DNA from: Caulobacter sp. SLTY
GTDB taxonomy: Bacteria; Pseudomonadota; Alphaproteobacteria; Caulobacterales; Caulobacteraceae
NCBI RefSeq assembly: GCF_009905535.1
Contig: NZ_JAAALA010000008.1
Span: forward strand, 73,487 to 137,486
DNA length: 64,000 nt
Direction of reading: 5' to 3'
Below, piece after piece: positions 20,314-28,840 of the stretch; the first letter of the stretch is position 1; every line of letters begins with the position of its first letter. A program made the translations under genes and the position numbers. Below the pieces are notes generated by a model, which saw only the letters and a program-made list of their open reading frames with translations, ran no database searches and was not told where the DNA came from.

Positions 20314-20610
20314 TCAGCTCTTGGCGTCGTTGGCGGGGGCGGGCTCGCCCTTGGCGCGGACCACTCCGATCATGGCCTTCACGACCTTGACGGTGACGCC
20401 TTGAGCGATCTCGACGCCGACCTCACGGTCCTCGACCCGCACGACCTTCCCGATCAGGCCGCTGTTCAGCTCGACCATGTCGCCACGCTTGATGTTGGCG
20501 ACCATGTTGGCATGCTCCTTGGCGCGCTTCTGCTGCGGCCGCAGGATCATGAAATAGAAGAGCGGGATCAGCAGCAGGATCGGAAGGATATTCAGAAGAT
20601 TGGGGTCCAC
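20314..20610 (-). CDS. yajC: Preprotein translocase subunit YajC
   Basis: 98-residue single-span inner-membrane protein that associates with SecDF. Starting from GTG 20610, MDPNLLNILPILLLIPLFYFMILRPQQKRAKEH gives the canonical short N-terminus, TM segment and RPQQKR motif, followed by the small beta domain IKRGDMVELNSGLIGKVV. The frame opens upstream at 20646, but GGAG precedes the GTG and the upstream residues are not family-like. First gene of the secDF operon. Confidence 0.93.
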   Translation of the reverse strand: MDPNLLNILPILLLIPLFYFMILRPQQKRAKEHANMVANIKRGDMVELNSGLIGKVVRVEDREVGVEIAQGVTVKVVKAMIGVVRAKGEPAPANDAKS

Positions 20611-20768
20611 GCTCTGGCTCCGGCAATAGCTCGTGGGCGCGGCCACACGGGCGCGCCTGTTTCAGGTCGGCGGAAACTAGGGCTTGACCCTGCGGTTTGC
20701 AATGAGCGGGGCGGAATGGGCCGGAGCCTGTGGCTTTTCGTCGTCACAAGCCGCTAGAACGGCGACCG

Positions 20769-21602
20769 ATGAGCGACCTCACTCCCCTCCTCTCCCGCAT
20801 CGCCGACGCCTTGGAACGCCTGGCCCCGGCGGCCCCGGCCGAGCCGGACTTCGGCGCGGCGAAGCTGTTCCGCCACGACCCGGCCCGCGCCGCCTTCCTG
20901 CCGGCGCCGGACTATCCGCTGCCGCTGGACCTGCTAGTCGGGGTGGATCGGCAGAAGGCGCGATTCGTCGAGAACCTGGACCGGTTCGCGCGCGGCCTGC
21001 CCACGAACCACGCCCTGCTGTGGGGCGTTCGGGGCACGGGCAAGAGCAGCCTGGCCAAGGCTGCCTTCATGGCCGCCGTTCCGGACCATCCGGATCTGAA
21101 GCTGGTCGAGGTCGATCGTGACGAGGTCACCGCCCTACCCGCCCTGTTCGACCTGCTGCGCGGCCGGGCTGAGCGGTTCGTTGTGCTGTGCGACGACCTG
21201 TCGTTCGAGGACGGGGCGGCGGCGGCCAAGGCGCTGAAGTCGGCCCTGGAGGGCGGGGTCGCCGGCCCGCCGGAGAACGTGCTGTTCGTGGCCACGTCCA
21301 ACCGTCGCCACCTGATGCCCCGCGACCATGCCGAAGGCCGAGGCATGATCGCCGCCGCCGAGGACGCCGAGGAGGAGGTCAGCGTCTCCGACCGCTTCGG
21401 CCTGTGGGTTGGCTTCCCTCCGATGGACCAGCCGGCCTATCTGGACGCGGTGCGAGCCTATGCCGACCGGTTCGGGCTGGCGGCGAAGGACCTGGACCGC
21501 CGCGCCCTGCAATGGGCCCAGATGCGCGGCTCGCGATCCGGGCGGGTAGCGTGGCAGTTCATCCGCGATCTGGCGGGTGAGTTGGAAAAGGCGCTTCCGT
21601 AA
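20769..21602 (+). CDS. DUF815-family P-loop ATPase
   Basis: 277 residues of the DUF815 group of AAA-like ATPases. Walker A GVRGTGKSS near residue 82, Walker B VVLCDDLSFED near 140, sensor-1 NVLFVATSNRRHLMP near 180 and an Arg-finger-like SDRFGLWVGF follow in order. The N-terminal helical part (LLSRIADALERLAP) is typical. Physiological role is unknown. ATG 20769 is chosen over the earlier frame opening (20730) because MSDLTPLLSRIADALERL is the family start. Confidence 0.9.
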   Translation: MSDLTPLLSRIADALERLAPAAPAEPDFGAAKLFRHDPARAAFLPAPDYPLPLDLLVGVDRQKARFVENLDRFARGLPTNHALLWGVRGTGKSSLAKAAFMAAVPDHPDLKLVEVDRDEVTALPALFDLLRGRAERFVVLCDDLSFEDGAAAAKALKSALEGGVAGPPENVLFVATSNRRHLMPRDHAEGRGMIAAAEDAEEEVSVSDRFGLWVGFPPMDQPAYLDAVRAYADRFGLAAKDLDRRALQWAQMRGSRSGRVAWQFIRDLAGELEKALP

Positions 21603-21641
21603 CCCGTGCCCTCCCCCGCTGGCGGGGGAGGATGCAGAGCT

Positions 21642-23177
21642 CTACCGCGGCAGGACCAGTTGCGGATCGATGGCCTTCGCCTTGAAGCGCGGCGAAGGCG
21701 AGTGGCGAACCTCGAAGTGGAGCTGCGGGCGCGGGGCGTCGCCGGACTGGCCGACCAGGCCGATCTGCTGGCCCTTGGTGACCCGCTGCTGCATCTTCAC
21801 GTCGGCTCGTTGCAGGTGCCCATAGACGGTGACCCAGCCGTCGGCGTGCTGGATCAGCACCGTGACGCCGAAGGTGGGCACATCGCCGCCCGAATAGACC
21901 ACCACACCGTCGGCCGCGGCGCGCACCGGCGTGCCGGCCGCGGCGCCAATATCGACGCCGTCATTGCGGCTGCTGACGCCCTTGGGGCCGTAGCCGGACA
22001 GTACGGAGCCCCGAACCGGCCAATCGAACCGGCCGGCCGCCATCCGGGTGTAGTCGCCATCGGTGTAGGTCGGCGGACGGTCGTCCTGCAGCGGCGGCGG
22101 ACGGGTGGCCGGCGGCGGCGTGACCGGGGTGTTGGTCGGCGGCTTGGCCAGCGGCGGGGTGACGGGCCGGGTCGCTGGCGGCGTGGCCGGCCTGGTCTCC
22201 GGCGGACGCGGCTGCGGCTGCGGCTGCGGCTTCGTGACCGGCGGGGTCGTGGGCCTGGTCTCCGGCGGGCGGCTCACGGGCGGCGCGGGGCGAGTCTCGG
22301 GCGAAGGCGTGGTGACCACCGGCGGCGGCGCCGGGCGGCTTTCCGGCGGGGGGGTGTAGACCGGGGGTGTCGGGCGCGGGGCGGGCCGGACCGGAGCCGG
22401 ATCCTGCACCGTCACGGTCACCGTCTTCTTGACCGGACCGCTGTCCTTGTAGCCCTGCGGCAGGCGCAGCTTCTGGCCCAGGCGGATCGGGTCATCGACG
22501 TCGATGTCGTTCTCTTCGGCAAGGGCCTTGGCCGAGACGCCGAACCGGCGGGCAATGGCGTAGAGGGTGTCGCCGCTGCTGACCACATAGGCCTTGCCCT
22601 TGCTGGCCGGGCCCTTCAGCACCTGGCCGGGCTTCAGAAGGTAGGGCTCTTTCAGATTGTTATCGGCGGCCAGCTGCTTGCGGGTGGTGCCGAGTTCGCG
22701 GGCCACCGCGTCCAGGCCCTGGCCGGACTTCACGGTGTGGGTCTTGGGCTTGCCGCCGACGTCGACTACCTTGCCGCTGACGCTGGTCACCGTGCGGGTC
22801 TCGGTGCGCGGGGGCGGCGGGGGCAGGTATTCAGGCTCAGGCGGAGCGCTTTCCTCCTGGCGCGGCGGCTGGATCTGGGCCACCTCGATCCGGCCAGGCG
22901 CCCCGACGGGCGCCAGGGAAGCGACCTCTACCCCTTCCGACGGGGCGGCCTCGGGGGCGGGATCAGCCTCTGAGTTGTCATACAGGTCAGGGCCCGGCTG
23001 GGCGTCGCCCTCGCGGCGGGTCGGATAGGCCGGACGCGGCATCTCGACGGGCTGCAGACCCTCCCCGCGCGGGGCTCCCTCGACCACCGGATAGCGGGGC
23101 GTCGGCGCGGTGGCGCAGGCGGCAAGCACCGCGGTCGAGGCGGCAATGAGGAGGGCGCGGGTAAGGACTTGGGGCAT
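21642..23177 (-). CDS. LysM-LytM lipoprotein, NlpD/DipM-like amidase activator
   Basis: 511 residues from ATG 23177. Lipobox LAAC with acceptor C21, two LysM peptidoglycan-binding domains (KTHTVKSGQGLDAVARELG and KAYVVSSGDTLYAIARRFG), a long Pro/Thr/Arg-rich linker (PPESRPAPPP-type repeats) and a C-terminal M23/LytM domain. The M23 zinc motifs are degenerate: HxGxD reads NDGVD (N405) and HxH reads QLH (Q485/H487). That is the pattern of NlpD/EnvC-type activators that switch on amidases rather than cut. The neighbourhood surE-pcm-nlpD is also classical. An exact CtrA-type site lies 47 bases upstream. Confidence 0.88.
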   Translation of the reverse strand: MPQVLTRALLIAASTAVLAACATAPTPRYPVVEGAPRGEGLQPVEMPRPAYPTRREGDAQPGPDLYDNSEADPAPEAAPSEGVEVASLAPVGAPGRIEVAQIQPPRQEESAPPEPEYLPPPPPRTETRTVTSVSGKVVDVGGKPKTHTVKSGQGLDAVARELGTTRKQLAADNNLKEPYLLKPGQVLKGPASKGKAYVVSSGDTLYAIARRFGVSAKALAEENDIDVDDPIRLGQKLRLPQGYKDSGPVKKTVTVTVQDPAPVRPAPRPTPPVYTPPPESRPAPPPVVTTPSPETRPAPPVSRPPETRPTTPPVTKPQPQPQPRPPETRPATPPATRPVTPPLAKPPTNTPVTPPPATRPPPLQDDRPPTYTDGDYTRMAAGRFDWPVRGSVLSGYGPKGVSSRNDGVDIGAAAGTPVRAAADGVVVYSGGDVPTFGVTVLIQHADGWVTVYGHLQRADVKMQQRVTKGQQIGLVGQSGDAPRPQLHFEVRHSPSPRFKAKAIDPQLVLPR

Positions 23178-23223
23178 CGCCGTTTCCAATCGGTTTAGCC
23201 GCACACACCTGCGGTGATGCGCG

Positions 23224-23238
23224 TTAAGCTCGCGTTAA
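23224..23238 (-). promoter_or_regulatory. CtrA binding site, TTAA-N7-TTAA
   Basis: Minus strand TTAACGCGAGCTTAAC contains TTAA-N7-TTAAC, an exact match to the full CtrA box of Caulobacterales. It lies between pcm (stop 23261) and the NlpD-like gene (ATG 23177). TTAA is rare in this GC-rich DNA, and I noticed no other exact spaced pair in the window. It suggests cell-cycle control of the envelope gene. Confidence 0.75.
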
Positions 23239-23260
23239 GCACACGAAGACGCCGGAGATT

Positions 23261-23920
23261 TCAGAGCTCCCGGGCGACGCCGTCCAGCAGGGGGACGAAG
23301 CGCACGTCGCACAGGGTTTCCTTCAGAAAGCCGCCCGCCCCGTCTCCCGCATAGCGGATCAGTTGCTGAACCGGCCCCTTGCCCACCGGCGCCACCAGAA
23401 CCCCGTCCGGTTTCAGTTGCGCAAGCAGTCTTGTCGGTTCTTCCGGCGCCGCCGCCGTGACCATAATGCGGTCAAAAGGCGCCTGCTCGGCCCAGCCTTC
23501 CCCGCCGTCGCCGAACTTGGTGATTATGTTGGTGAGTTCCAGTTTCCTGAACCGGTCCTCCGCATCCTTCATCAGGGTGCGGTAGCGCTCGACGGTGTAG
23601 ACCAGCCGCGACAGCCGGCTGAGGATCGCGGCCTGGTAGCCGCTGCCGGTGCCGATCTCCAGGACGCGCGAGCGGCGGTCCAGGGTCAGGGCCTGGCTCA
23701 TCAATCCGACGATGTAGGGCTGGCTGATCGTCTGCCCGCAGGCGATCGGCAGGGCTGAGTCCTCCCATGACCGGTCCTTGAACAGGTCGGGGGTGAACAG
23801 CTCGCGCGGCGTCTTCTCGATCGCGCCCAGCACCTTCAGGTCGGTGACGCCCTGCTCGCGCAGCGCCAGGATCAGCCTGGCGCGATCCTCTCCCTCGTGT
23901 TCGGACGGCGTCTTGGACAT
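23261..23920 (-). CDS. pcm: Protein-L-isoaspartate O-methyltransferase
   Basis: 219 residues. Methylates isoaspartyl residues of damaged proteins to start their repair. SAM motif I VLEIGTGSGYQAAIL (E88-Y95), preceded by ALPIACGQTISQPYIVGLM, the classical PCMT substrate/SAM loop, and motif II DRIMVTAAAPEEP. Length is normal. The ATG shares one base with the surE stop (TGATG), so the two are translationally coupled. The frame remains open far upstream, but ATG 23920 gives the family start. Confidence 0.95.
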   Translation of the reverse strand: MSKTPSEHEGEDRARLILALREQGVTDLKVLGAIEKTPRELFTPDLFKDRSWEDSALPIACGQTISQPYIVGLMSQALTLDRRSRVLEIGTGSGYQAAILSRLSRLVYTVERYRTLMKDAEDRFRKLELTNIITKFGDGGEGWAEQAPFDRIMVTAAAPEEPTRLLAQLKPDGVLVAPVGKGPVQQLIRYAGDGAGGFLKETLCDVRFVPLLDGVAREL

Positions 23921-24702
23921 CAGGCTTTCGGCGGCGCCCCGCCCAGTAGCCCCTTGAGGGCGTGGACGGTCTCGTTGTGGGTCAGGTCGATGTGCAGCGG
24001 GGTAACCGAAATGCGGCCTTCGTAGGTCGCGCGCAGGTCGGTGCCCTCCGGCGGGTTGGAGAGCTGGCCGGAGAAACCCATCCAATAGTAGTCCCGGCCG
24101 CGCAGGTCGGTGCGCCGCTCGGCCTGGCGGATGTGCATGTCGCGGAAGCCCTGGCGGGTCACCTCCACCGCGGTCACCTCTTCCGGCGGCCGCGAGGGGA
24201 AGTTGACGTTCATGATCACGTCCTTGGGCCAGCCGATTTCCAGCAGACGTTTCACGATCCCCGGGCCGTAGGCCTCGGCGGTCTCCCAATAGGCCTTCAC
24301 CTCGCCATGGAAGGCCAGCATCGATTGCGACAGCGCGATCGAGGGGATGCCCAGCGCCATCCCCTCGATGGCCCCGGCCACCGTGCCTGACATGGTCACG
24401 TCCTCGGCGATGTTCTGGCCCCGGTTGACCCCCGACAGCACCAGGTCCGGCGGCGCCCCCTCGACCAGGTTGCGGATGCCCAACATCACGCAATCTGTCG
24501 GTGTACCGGTCACCGCCCACTTCCGCTCGCCCACTTTGCGCACCCGCAGCGGATCGGCCAGGGTCAGCGCCCGGCTGGCCCCCGACTGCTCATACTCCGG
24601 CGCCACAACCCAGACGTCGTCCGTCAGGGCGCGGGCGATGTTCTCTAGTGCGACGAGCCCCTCGGCATGGATGCCGTCATCATTGGTGAGGAGAATTCTC
24701 AT
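23920..24702 (-). CDS. surE: 5'/3'-nucleotidase SurE
   Basis: 260-residue metal-dependent phosphatase acting on nucleoside monophosphates, linked to stationary-phase survival. N-terminal metal site [16 protein letters not shown] with N7, D8 and D9; [11 protein letters not shown] and [20 protein letters not shown] (third metal ligand Asn and substrate loop) follow. Overlaps serS by four bases and pcm by one, forming serS-surE-pcm. Confidence 0.96.
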   Translation of the reverse strand: MRILLTNDDGIHAEGLVALENIARALTDDVWVVAPEYEQSGASRALTLADPLRVRKVGERKWAVTGTPTDCVMLGIRNLVEGAPPDLVLSGVNRGQNIAEDVTMSGTVAGAIEGMALGIPSIALSQSMLAFHGEVKAYWETAEAYGPGIVKRLLEIGWPKDVIMNVNFPSRPPEEVTAVEVTRQGFRDMHIRQAERRTDLRGRDYYWMGFSGQLSNPPEGTDLRATYEGRISVTPLHIDLTHNETVHALKGLLGGAPPKA

Positions 24703-25976
24703 GCCGCCTCGATATGCTTGAGGCCGCCCATATAGGGCTGCAGCACCTCGGGGATGGCGATCCGGCCGGCCTCGTCCTGGTAGTTCTCCATCACGGCCAC
24801 CAGGGTACGGCCCACCGCCAGGCCCGATCCGTTCAGGGTGTGGACGAACCGCGTGCCCTTCTCCCCGGCCTTCTTGGTTCGGGCGTCCATCCGCCGGGCC
24901 TGGAAGTCCCCGCAGTTGGAGCAGCTGGAAATCTCACGATAGGTGTTCTGCGACGGCAGCCAGACCTCCAGGTCATAGGTCTTCCTCGCCGTGAACCCCA
25001 TGTCGCCGGTGCACAGCAGCATAGTCCGGAACGAAAGGCCGAGCTTTTTCAAAATGCCCTCGGCGCACTCGACCATCCGCTGGTGCTCGTTCTCAGACTC
25101 TTCCGGCGTGGTGATCGAAACCAGTTCGACCTTCTGGAACTGATGCTGCCGGATCATCCCCCGCGTATCCCGCCCACTGGCGCCGGCCTCCGAGCGGAAA
25201 CACTGGGTCAGGGCGGTGAGGCGGAGCGGCAGTTCCTCCTCGGCGACGATCTGCTCGCGGACCAGGTTTGTCAGTGACACCTCGGCCGTCGGGATCAGGT
25301 AGAGCCCGTCGTTGGTGCGGAACAGGTCTTCCTCGAACTTGGGCAGCTGACCGGTGCCGAACAGGGCATGGTCGCGCACCATCACCGGCGGGCTGACCTC
25401 GGTGTAGCCGTTCTCAGTCGTCTGGACGTCAAGCATGAACTGGCCCAGCGCCCGTTCCAGCCGGGCGATGCCCGATTTCAGCACCACGAACCGCGACCCG
25501 CTCATCCGCGCCGCCGCCTCGAAGTCCATGCCGCCCAGCGCCGCGCCCAGGTCGACGTGGTCCCGCGCCTGGTTAAGCCGCACCGGCTCCCCATGTCGCC
25601 GCTGCTCGACATTGCCCGTCTCGTCCTCTCCGGCCGGCACGATGGCGTCGGGAATGTTGGGCAGCCGGGCCAGCAGGTCGCGCAACTCACCTCCGACCTG
25701 GGCCTCTATCTCTCCTTGCGCCGCCATCTCGGCCTTCAGGCTCTCGACCTCGGCCATCAGCTGGGCCGCTCCGGCCTCGTCCTTCTTGGCCTTGGCCTGG
25801 CCGATCAGCTTGGACGCCTCATTCCGCCGGCTCTGCGCCGCCTGCAACGCCGTGGTCGCCGCCCGCGCCCGCTCGTCCAGCGCCAGGATCTCCGGCGTCT
25901 GGGCGGACATCCCACGCGCGCTCCAGCCGGCGTCGAAGGCGGCGGGATTGTCGCGGATGGCTCGGATGTCGTGCAT
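24699..25976 (-). CDS. serS: Seryl-tRNA synthetase
   Basis: 425 residues. Class II synthetase charging tRNA-Ser with serine. An N-terminal antiparallel coiled-coil arm (about 25-110, rich in Ala, Glu, Lys) contacts the long variable arm of tRNA-Ser. Motif 2 [21 protein letters not shown] and motif 3 [18 protein letters not shown] are complete. Length is typical. First gene of the serS-surE-pcm group. The palindromic element at 26080-26230 lies just upstream, so it could affect serS transcription. Confidence 0.97.
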   Translation of the reverse strand: MHDIRAIRDNPAAFDAGWSARGMSAQTPEILALDERARAATTALQAAQSRRNEASKLIGQAKAKKDEAGAAQLMAEVESLKAEMAAQGEIEAQVGGELRDLLARLPNIPDAIVPAGEDETGNVEQRRHGEPVRLNQARDHVDLGAALGGMDFEAAARMSGSRFVVLKSGIARLERALGQFMLDVQTTENGYTEVSPPVMVRDHALFGTGQLPKFEEDLFRTNDGLYLIPTAEVSLTNLVREQIVAEEELPLRLTALTQCFRSEAGASGRDTRGMIRQHQFQKVELVSITTPEESENEHQRMVECAEGILKKLGLSFRTMLLCTGDMGFTARKTYDLEVWLPSQNTYREISSCSNCGDFQARRMDARTKKAGEKGTRFVHTLNGSGLAVGRTLVAVMENYQDEAGRIAIPEVLQPYMGGLKHIEAA

Positions 25977-26022
25977 GGGTCTGTTGGCCGGGGTGGGGAA
26001 GGCGATCTGTCTAGTGTGCGTT

Positions 26023-26051
26023 GGGGACGGGATAAAGCCCTTCCCATCCCC
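26023..26051. repeat. Imperfect inverted repeat next to the palindromic element
   Basis: GGGGACGGGA (26023-26032) and TCCCATCCCC (26042-26051) pair with one C/A mismatch around a nine-base loop. It lies between the 26080-26230 element and serS. No run of T follows on either strand, so it is not a standard terminator. It may be part of the same repeat family. Confidence 0.45.
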
Positions 26052-26079
26052 GGAAAGCGATCGCGTGCGACGGTGGCGT

Positions 26080-26230
26080 GTCGGGGACAGGTACTCCGGG
26101 AAACAGCGGCGCGAACCTGCTAGCGATGGAGATGCGGAGAACCAGTCCCCGGCGCCGGCCTGGGGACTGGTTCTCCGCGCCCCAGGGCTTCAAGGCGCGA
26201 TGACTGCCGAACGGAGTACCTGTCCCCGAC
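26080..26230. repeat. Nested double-hairpin element, REPIN/MITE-like
   Basis: 151 bases bounded by a perfect 19-base inverted repeat: GTCGGGGACAGGTACTCCG at 26080-26098 and its complement at 26212-26230. Inside is a second perfect 17-base inverted repeat, GCGGAGAACCAGTCCCC at 26134-26150 and its complement at 26162-26178, around an 11-base loop. It has no coding capacity. GGGGACAG-type ends are common in REP-like sequences mobilised by REP-associated tyrosine transposases, but no such transposase gene is in the window. It occupies the gap between panB and serS. Confidence 0.7.
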
Positions 26231-26247
26231 AGTCCACAGTTCGCGCC

Positions 26248-27075
26248 TCACCCCTTTTTCGAGAAGTACGTCTCCGCCTCGCCCGGGAACGTCCGCGCCT
26301 TCACGTCTGCGGCGTATTTCGCCGCCGCCTCGCCGATCTCGCCGCGCAGGTCGGCGTACCGGCGCACGAACTTCGGCGTCCAGTCGAACAGCCCCAGCAT
26401 GTCGTCAGTGACCAGGATCTGGCCGTCGCACCCGGCGCTCGCGCCAATCCCGATGGTCGGCGGCGCGATGGCTGCGGTGATGTCCCGCGCCAGCCCCTCA
26501 GCCACTCCTTCGACCACCACGGCGAAGGCGCCGGCGTCGGCGGTCGCCCTCGCCTCTTGCAGGATCTTCGCCCGGCCGTCCTCGTCACGGCCCTTGGCCT
26601 TGAAGCCGCCGTCGACCAGAACCGCCTGGGGACGCAGCCCCACATGGCCCATCACCGGGATGCCCCGCTGGACCATGTAGTGGATGGTCTCCGGCACCGT
26701 CGGGCCGCTCTCGACCTTCACCGCCTGGGCGCCGGTCTCCTTCATGATCCGCGCGGCGTTGGCGTAGGCCTCCTCGCGGCTGCCCTCGTAGCTGCCGAAC
26801 GGCATGTCGACGACCACCATCGCCCGCCGCGCCCCCCGCATCACCGCCTGGCCGTGCAGGATCATCATCTCCATGGTCACGCCCACGGTGTTGGGCAGGC
26901 CATGGACCACCATCCCGACACTGTCGCCGACCAGCAGCAGGTCGCAGTGCGCATCCAGCACCTCGGCCACCGGCGCGGTGTAGGCGGTCAGGCAGACAAT
27001 GGGCTCGCCGCCCTTGCGGGCGGCGATGTCCGGCGCCGCCAGGCGCCGGACCGCGTCGTTACGATGCGAGGACAA
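26248..27075 (-). CDS. panB: 3-methyl-2-oxobutanoate hydroxymethyltransferase
   Basis: 275 residues. First committed step of pantothenate synthesis: transfers a hydroxymethyl group from 5,10-methylene-THF to ketoisovalerate. Family hallmarks are [15 protein letters not shown], the metal-binding [22 protein letters not shown] and MGHVGLRPQ. The start is TTG at 27075: no ATG lies in the N-terminal region, AGGAG is six bases upstream, and the TTG directly follows the TAG of the preceding gene. It is therefore probably co-transcribed with the upstream ECF cassette, an unusual partner. Confidence 0.95.
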   Translation of the reverse strand: MSSHRNDAVRRLAAPDIAARKGGEPIVCLTAYTAPVAEVLDAHCDLLLVGDSVGMVVHGLPNTVGVTMEMMILHGQAVMRGARRAMVVVDMPFGSYEGSREEAYANAARIMKETGAQAVKVESGPTVPETIHYMVQRGIPVMGHVGLRPQAVLVDGGFKAKGRDEDGRAKILQEARATADAGAFAVVVEGVAEGLARDITAAIAPPTIGIGASAGCDGQILVTDDMLGLFDWTPKFVRRYADLRGEIGEAAAKYAADVKARTFPGEAETYFSKKG

Positions 27076-27459
27076 CTAGAACTCCTGGGTGGCCCGGGTA
27101 ATCGCGAAGCCGACGGCCATAACACCCAGGGCCGCCGTCATCCACAGCACTTCCGGACTGACCGGCAGAGCGCCCAGGGCGCCGCCGACGTTCATCACCT
27201 CGCCGAAGGCCTTGCTCATGGCCTGAGTCTGCGCGGTCACCTCGCTGCCGGCCGCCTGCAGAAACAGTCCAGCGCCCATCATCTGCCCGACCCCGACCAG
27301 ACCGGCGACCAGGCCGGCCCCGCCGATCATGACGCGACGCAGCGACCAGCCCCGCTCAAGCCGGGCCTCCACCTGACGGGCGAAGAGCTCGGCGTCCTTG
27401 AAGTGCGGCGGCTCGGCAAACAGCCGGTCCAGTCGCGTTTCGAACTCGAGATCAGACAT
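27076..27459 (-). CDS. Two-TM anti-sigma-like protein, cassette B
   Basis: 127 residues from ATG 27459. Cytoplasmic N-terminal part (MSDLEFETRLDRLFAEPPHF..., about 45 residues) then two membrane segments (VMIGGAGLVAGLVGVGQMMG and VLWMTAALGVMAVGFAI). The start overlaps the preceding sigma factor gene by eight bases. Position and layout suggest an anti-sigma factor, but the zinc HxxxCxxC motif is absent. It corresponds by position and layout to the 95-residue protein at 28553-28840 in the neighbouring cassette. Confidence 0.7.
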   Translation of the reverse strand: MSDLEFETRLDRLFAEPPHFKDAELFARQVEARLERGWSLRRVMIGGAGLVAGLVGVGQMMGAGLFLQAAGSEVTAQTQAMSKAFGEVMNVGGALGALPVSPEVLWMTAALGVMAVGFAITRATQEF

Positions 27460-28027
27460 GACCTTGCCTTTCCGCATCGCGCCCCGCGCCTTCAGCAGGC
27501 GCAAGTCGGAGCCGGAGCTTATCCAAACCACGTTTGACATGAGACTTCACCGTCCCCAAGGGGGCTCCGATGGTTTCCGCCGCCTCGGCGTGAGATAGGC
27601 CGGCGCCGTAGCAAAGCGACACACACAAACGCTCCTGTTCGGACAGGCTCTTCATGGCCTCGTCCAGATCGATACGGCTGACGGTCGAAACCTCGCCGCC
27701 GTGGCCCTCGTCGTCCTGCTCGACCTCGTCGGTCATCCGGCTGTCCTTGCGCCACTTGCGCACATAGAGCCGGGCGGCGATCCGCTTCACCCAGGCGGCG
27801 AAGGTGCCTTCGCCCCGGAATTCCGCGATCCGCTCGAAGGCGGTCAGGAAGGCGTCCTGGGCGATGTCGTCGGCCGTCGAGGGCTGGGCGCCCATCCGGC
27901 GGAGCAGGCCGCGGACGGCCGAGCCGTGCCGACGCACCAGTTCCCCGAAGGCCGCCCGGTCGCCCGCCGCCGCGAGGGCGGCGAGCTCGACATCGTGCAG
28001 TCCTGTTACAGCCCTTGACTGGGCCAT
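27452..28027 (-). CDS. ECF-type RNA polymerase sigma factor, cassette B
   Basis: 191 residues. Region 2 is visible as FGELVRRHGSAVRGLLRRM and ADDIAQDAFLTAFERIAEF, and region 4 as LSHAEAAETIGAPLGTVKSHVKRGLDKL with the helix-turn-helix. This is a group IV sigma factor for a stress or envelope regulon. It lies between a DUF6249-like membrane protein (26 bases upstream) and an anti-sigma-like protein (8-base overlap). Target promoters are unknown. Confidence 0.93.
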   Translation of the reverse strand: MAQSRAVTGLHDVELAALAAAGDRAAFGELVRRHGSAVRGLLRRMGAQPSTADDIAQDAFLTAFERIAEFRGEGTFAAWVKRIAARLYVRKWRKDSRMTDEVEQDDEGHGGEVSTVSRIDLDEAMKSLSEQERLCVSLCYGAGLSHAEAAETIGAPLGTVKSHVKRGLDKLRLRLAPAEGAGRDAERQGHV

Positions 28028-28052
28028 GGTGAAAACTCCCCCTGCGACCGGC

Positions 28053-28433
28053 TTAAGACCGGTTGCCCTTGTTGGGGTTGAAGAAGCTGAGGACGACGTA
28101 GGCCAGGCCGATGATCACCGGGATGGCGCCAATGCCCAGCATCGGATGGAGAGCGCCGTCGGCCTCATAGCTGATCAGATAGCCCATCACCCCAATCCCG
28201 AGGCCGATAGCGATCCAGATGATGCCGGCGCGGATATCGCTCAACGCGGTCGGGGCGGTCTTAACGTTCTTGGTCATCGCGTCGATGATTTCCTGCGGAA
28301 CGTCCTGGCCGCGGTCGATGGCCGCGCGGAGGGTCGATTGCATCTCGCTGCGCTCACGGCTCTTCAGCCAGCCGGGAACGAGGACGATCGCCGCGATCAT
28401 CGCGAAGAACGCCAGAGGGATGAGGATTTCCAT
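28053..28433 (-). CDS. DUF6249-like membrane protein, cassette B
   Basis: 126 residues from ATG 28433. N-terminal membrane segment (MEILIPLAFFAMIAAIVLVPG), a basic amphipathic linker with the element TLRAAIDRGQDVPQEIIDAM, then two further membrane segments. It has the same layout as the 147-residue protein of cassette A, including the GQD-P-E-(I/L)-(I/M) element. Its function is unknown; placement ahead of an ECF sigma gene in both cassettes suggests a sensing or scaffolding role. Confidence 0.7.
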   Translation of the reverse strand: MEILIPLAFFAMIAAIVLVPGWLKSRERSEMQSTLRAAIDRGQDVPQEIIDAMTKNVKTAPTALSDIRAGIIWIAIGLGIGVMGYLISYEADGALHPMLGIGAIPVIIGLAYVVLSFFNPNKGNRS

Positions 28434-28552
28434 GATGTCAGTCTCTCTTCTTTGGGCCGGTCGGCGCCGCGCGATTGCGTGCGCCCTATGACCATGAGAG
28501 GCGCCGGGGCCCCCGAACGGATGCGGCCGGACGCATGAAATCTCCGTAACCC

Positions 28553-28840
28553 TCAGGCAGGGCGGAAAATTCTTTCGCCGAGGGCCAGCAGGCTGAATGT
28601 CACCGCCAGGACCGCAACCCCCGTCCCCAGGCTCTGCGCCGCCGGCTCCAGCGCGGTGGCCAGCACCGGGGCGGCCGCCCACAGGGCCAGGGCGCCGACC
28701 AGGGCGAAGCCGCCCAGGGTCATCAGCGAGCGCACGAATGCTTGGCGGGCCACCCGCTGCATCACGGCCGCGTCGAAGGCCGGCTCGACCGCCGGGCGGG
28801 CGGCGGTGAGGAAGGCGGCGATCCGGTCGTCGGGGCTCAT
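28553..28840 (-). CDS. Two-TM anti-sigma-like protein, cassette A
   Basis: 95 residues. Cytoplasmic N-terminus MSPDDRIAAFLTAARPAVEPAFDAAVMQRV followed by two membrane segments (SLMTLGGFALVGALALWAA and GTGVAVLAVTFSLLALGERIF). It overlaps the sigma factor gene by four bases, as expected for a sigma/anti-sigma pair. There is no zinc anti-sigma motif. Assigned as anti-sigma-like by position only. Confidence 0.65.
   Translation of the reverse strand: MSPDDRIAAFLTAARPAVEPAFDAAVMQRVARQAFVRSLMTLGGFALVGALALWAAAPVLATALEPAAQSLGTGVAVLAVTFSLLALGERIFRPA

Noticed and set aside
25435-27537. Plus-strand open frame of 700 codons across serS, the palindromic element and panB
   Set aside because: It runs through two well-supported minus-strand genes and a repeat, and has no family similarity.
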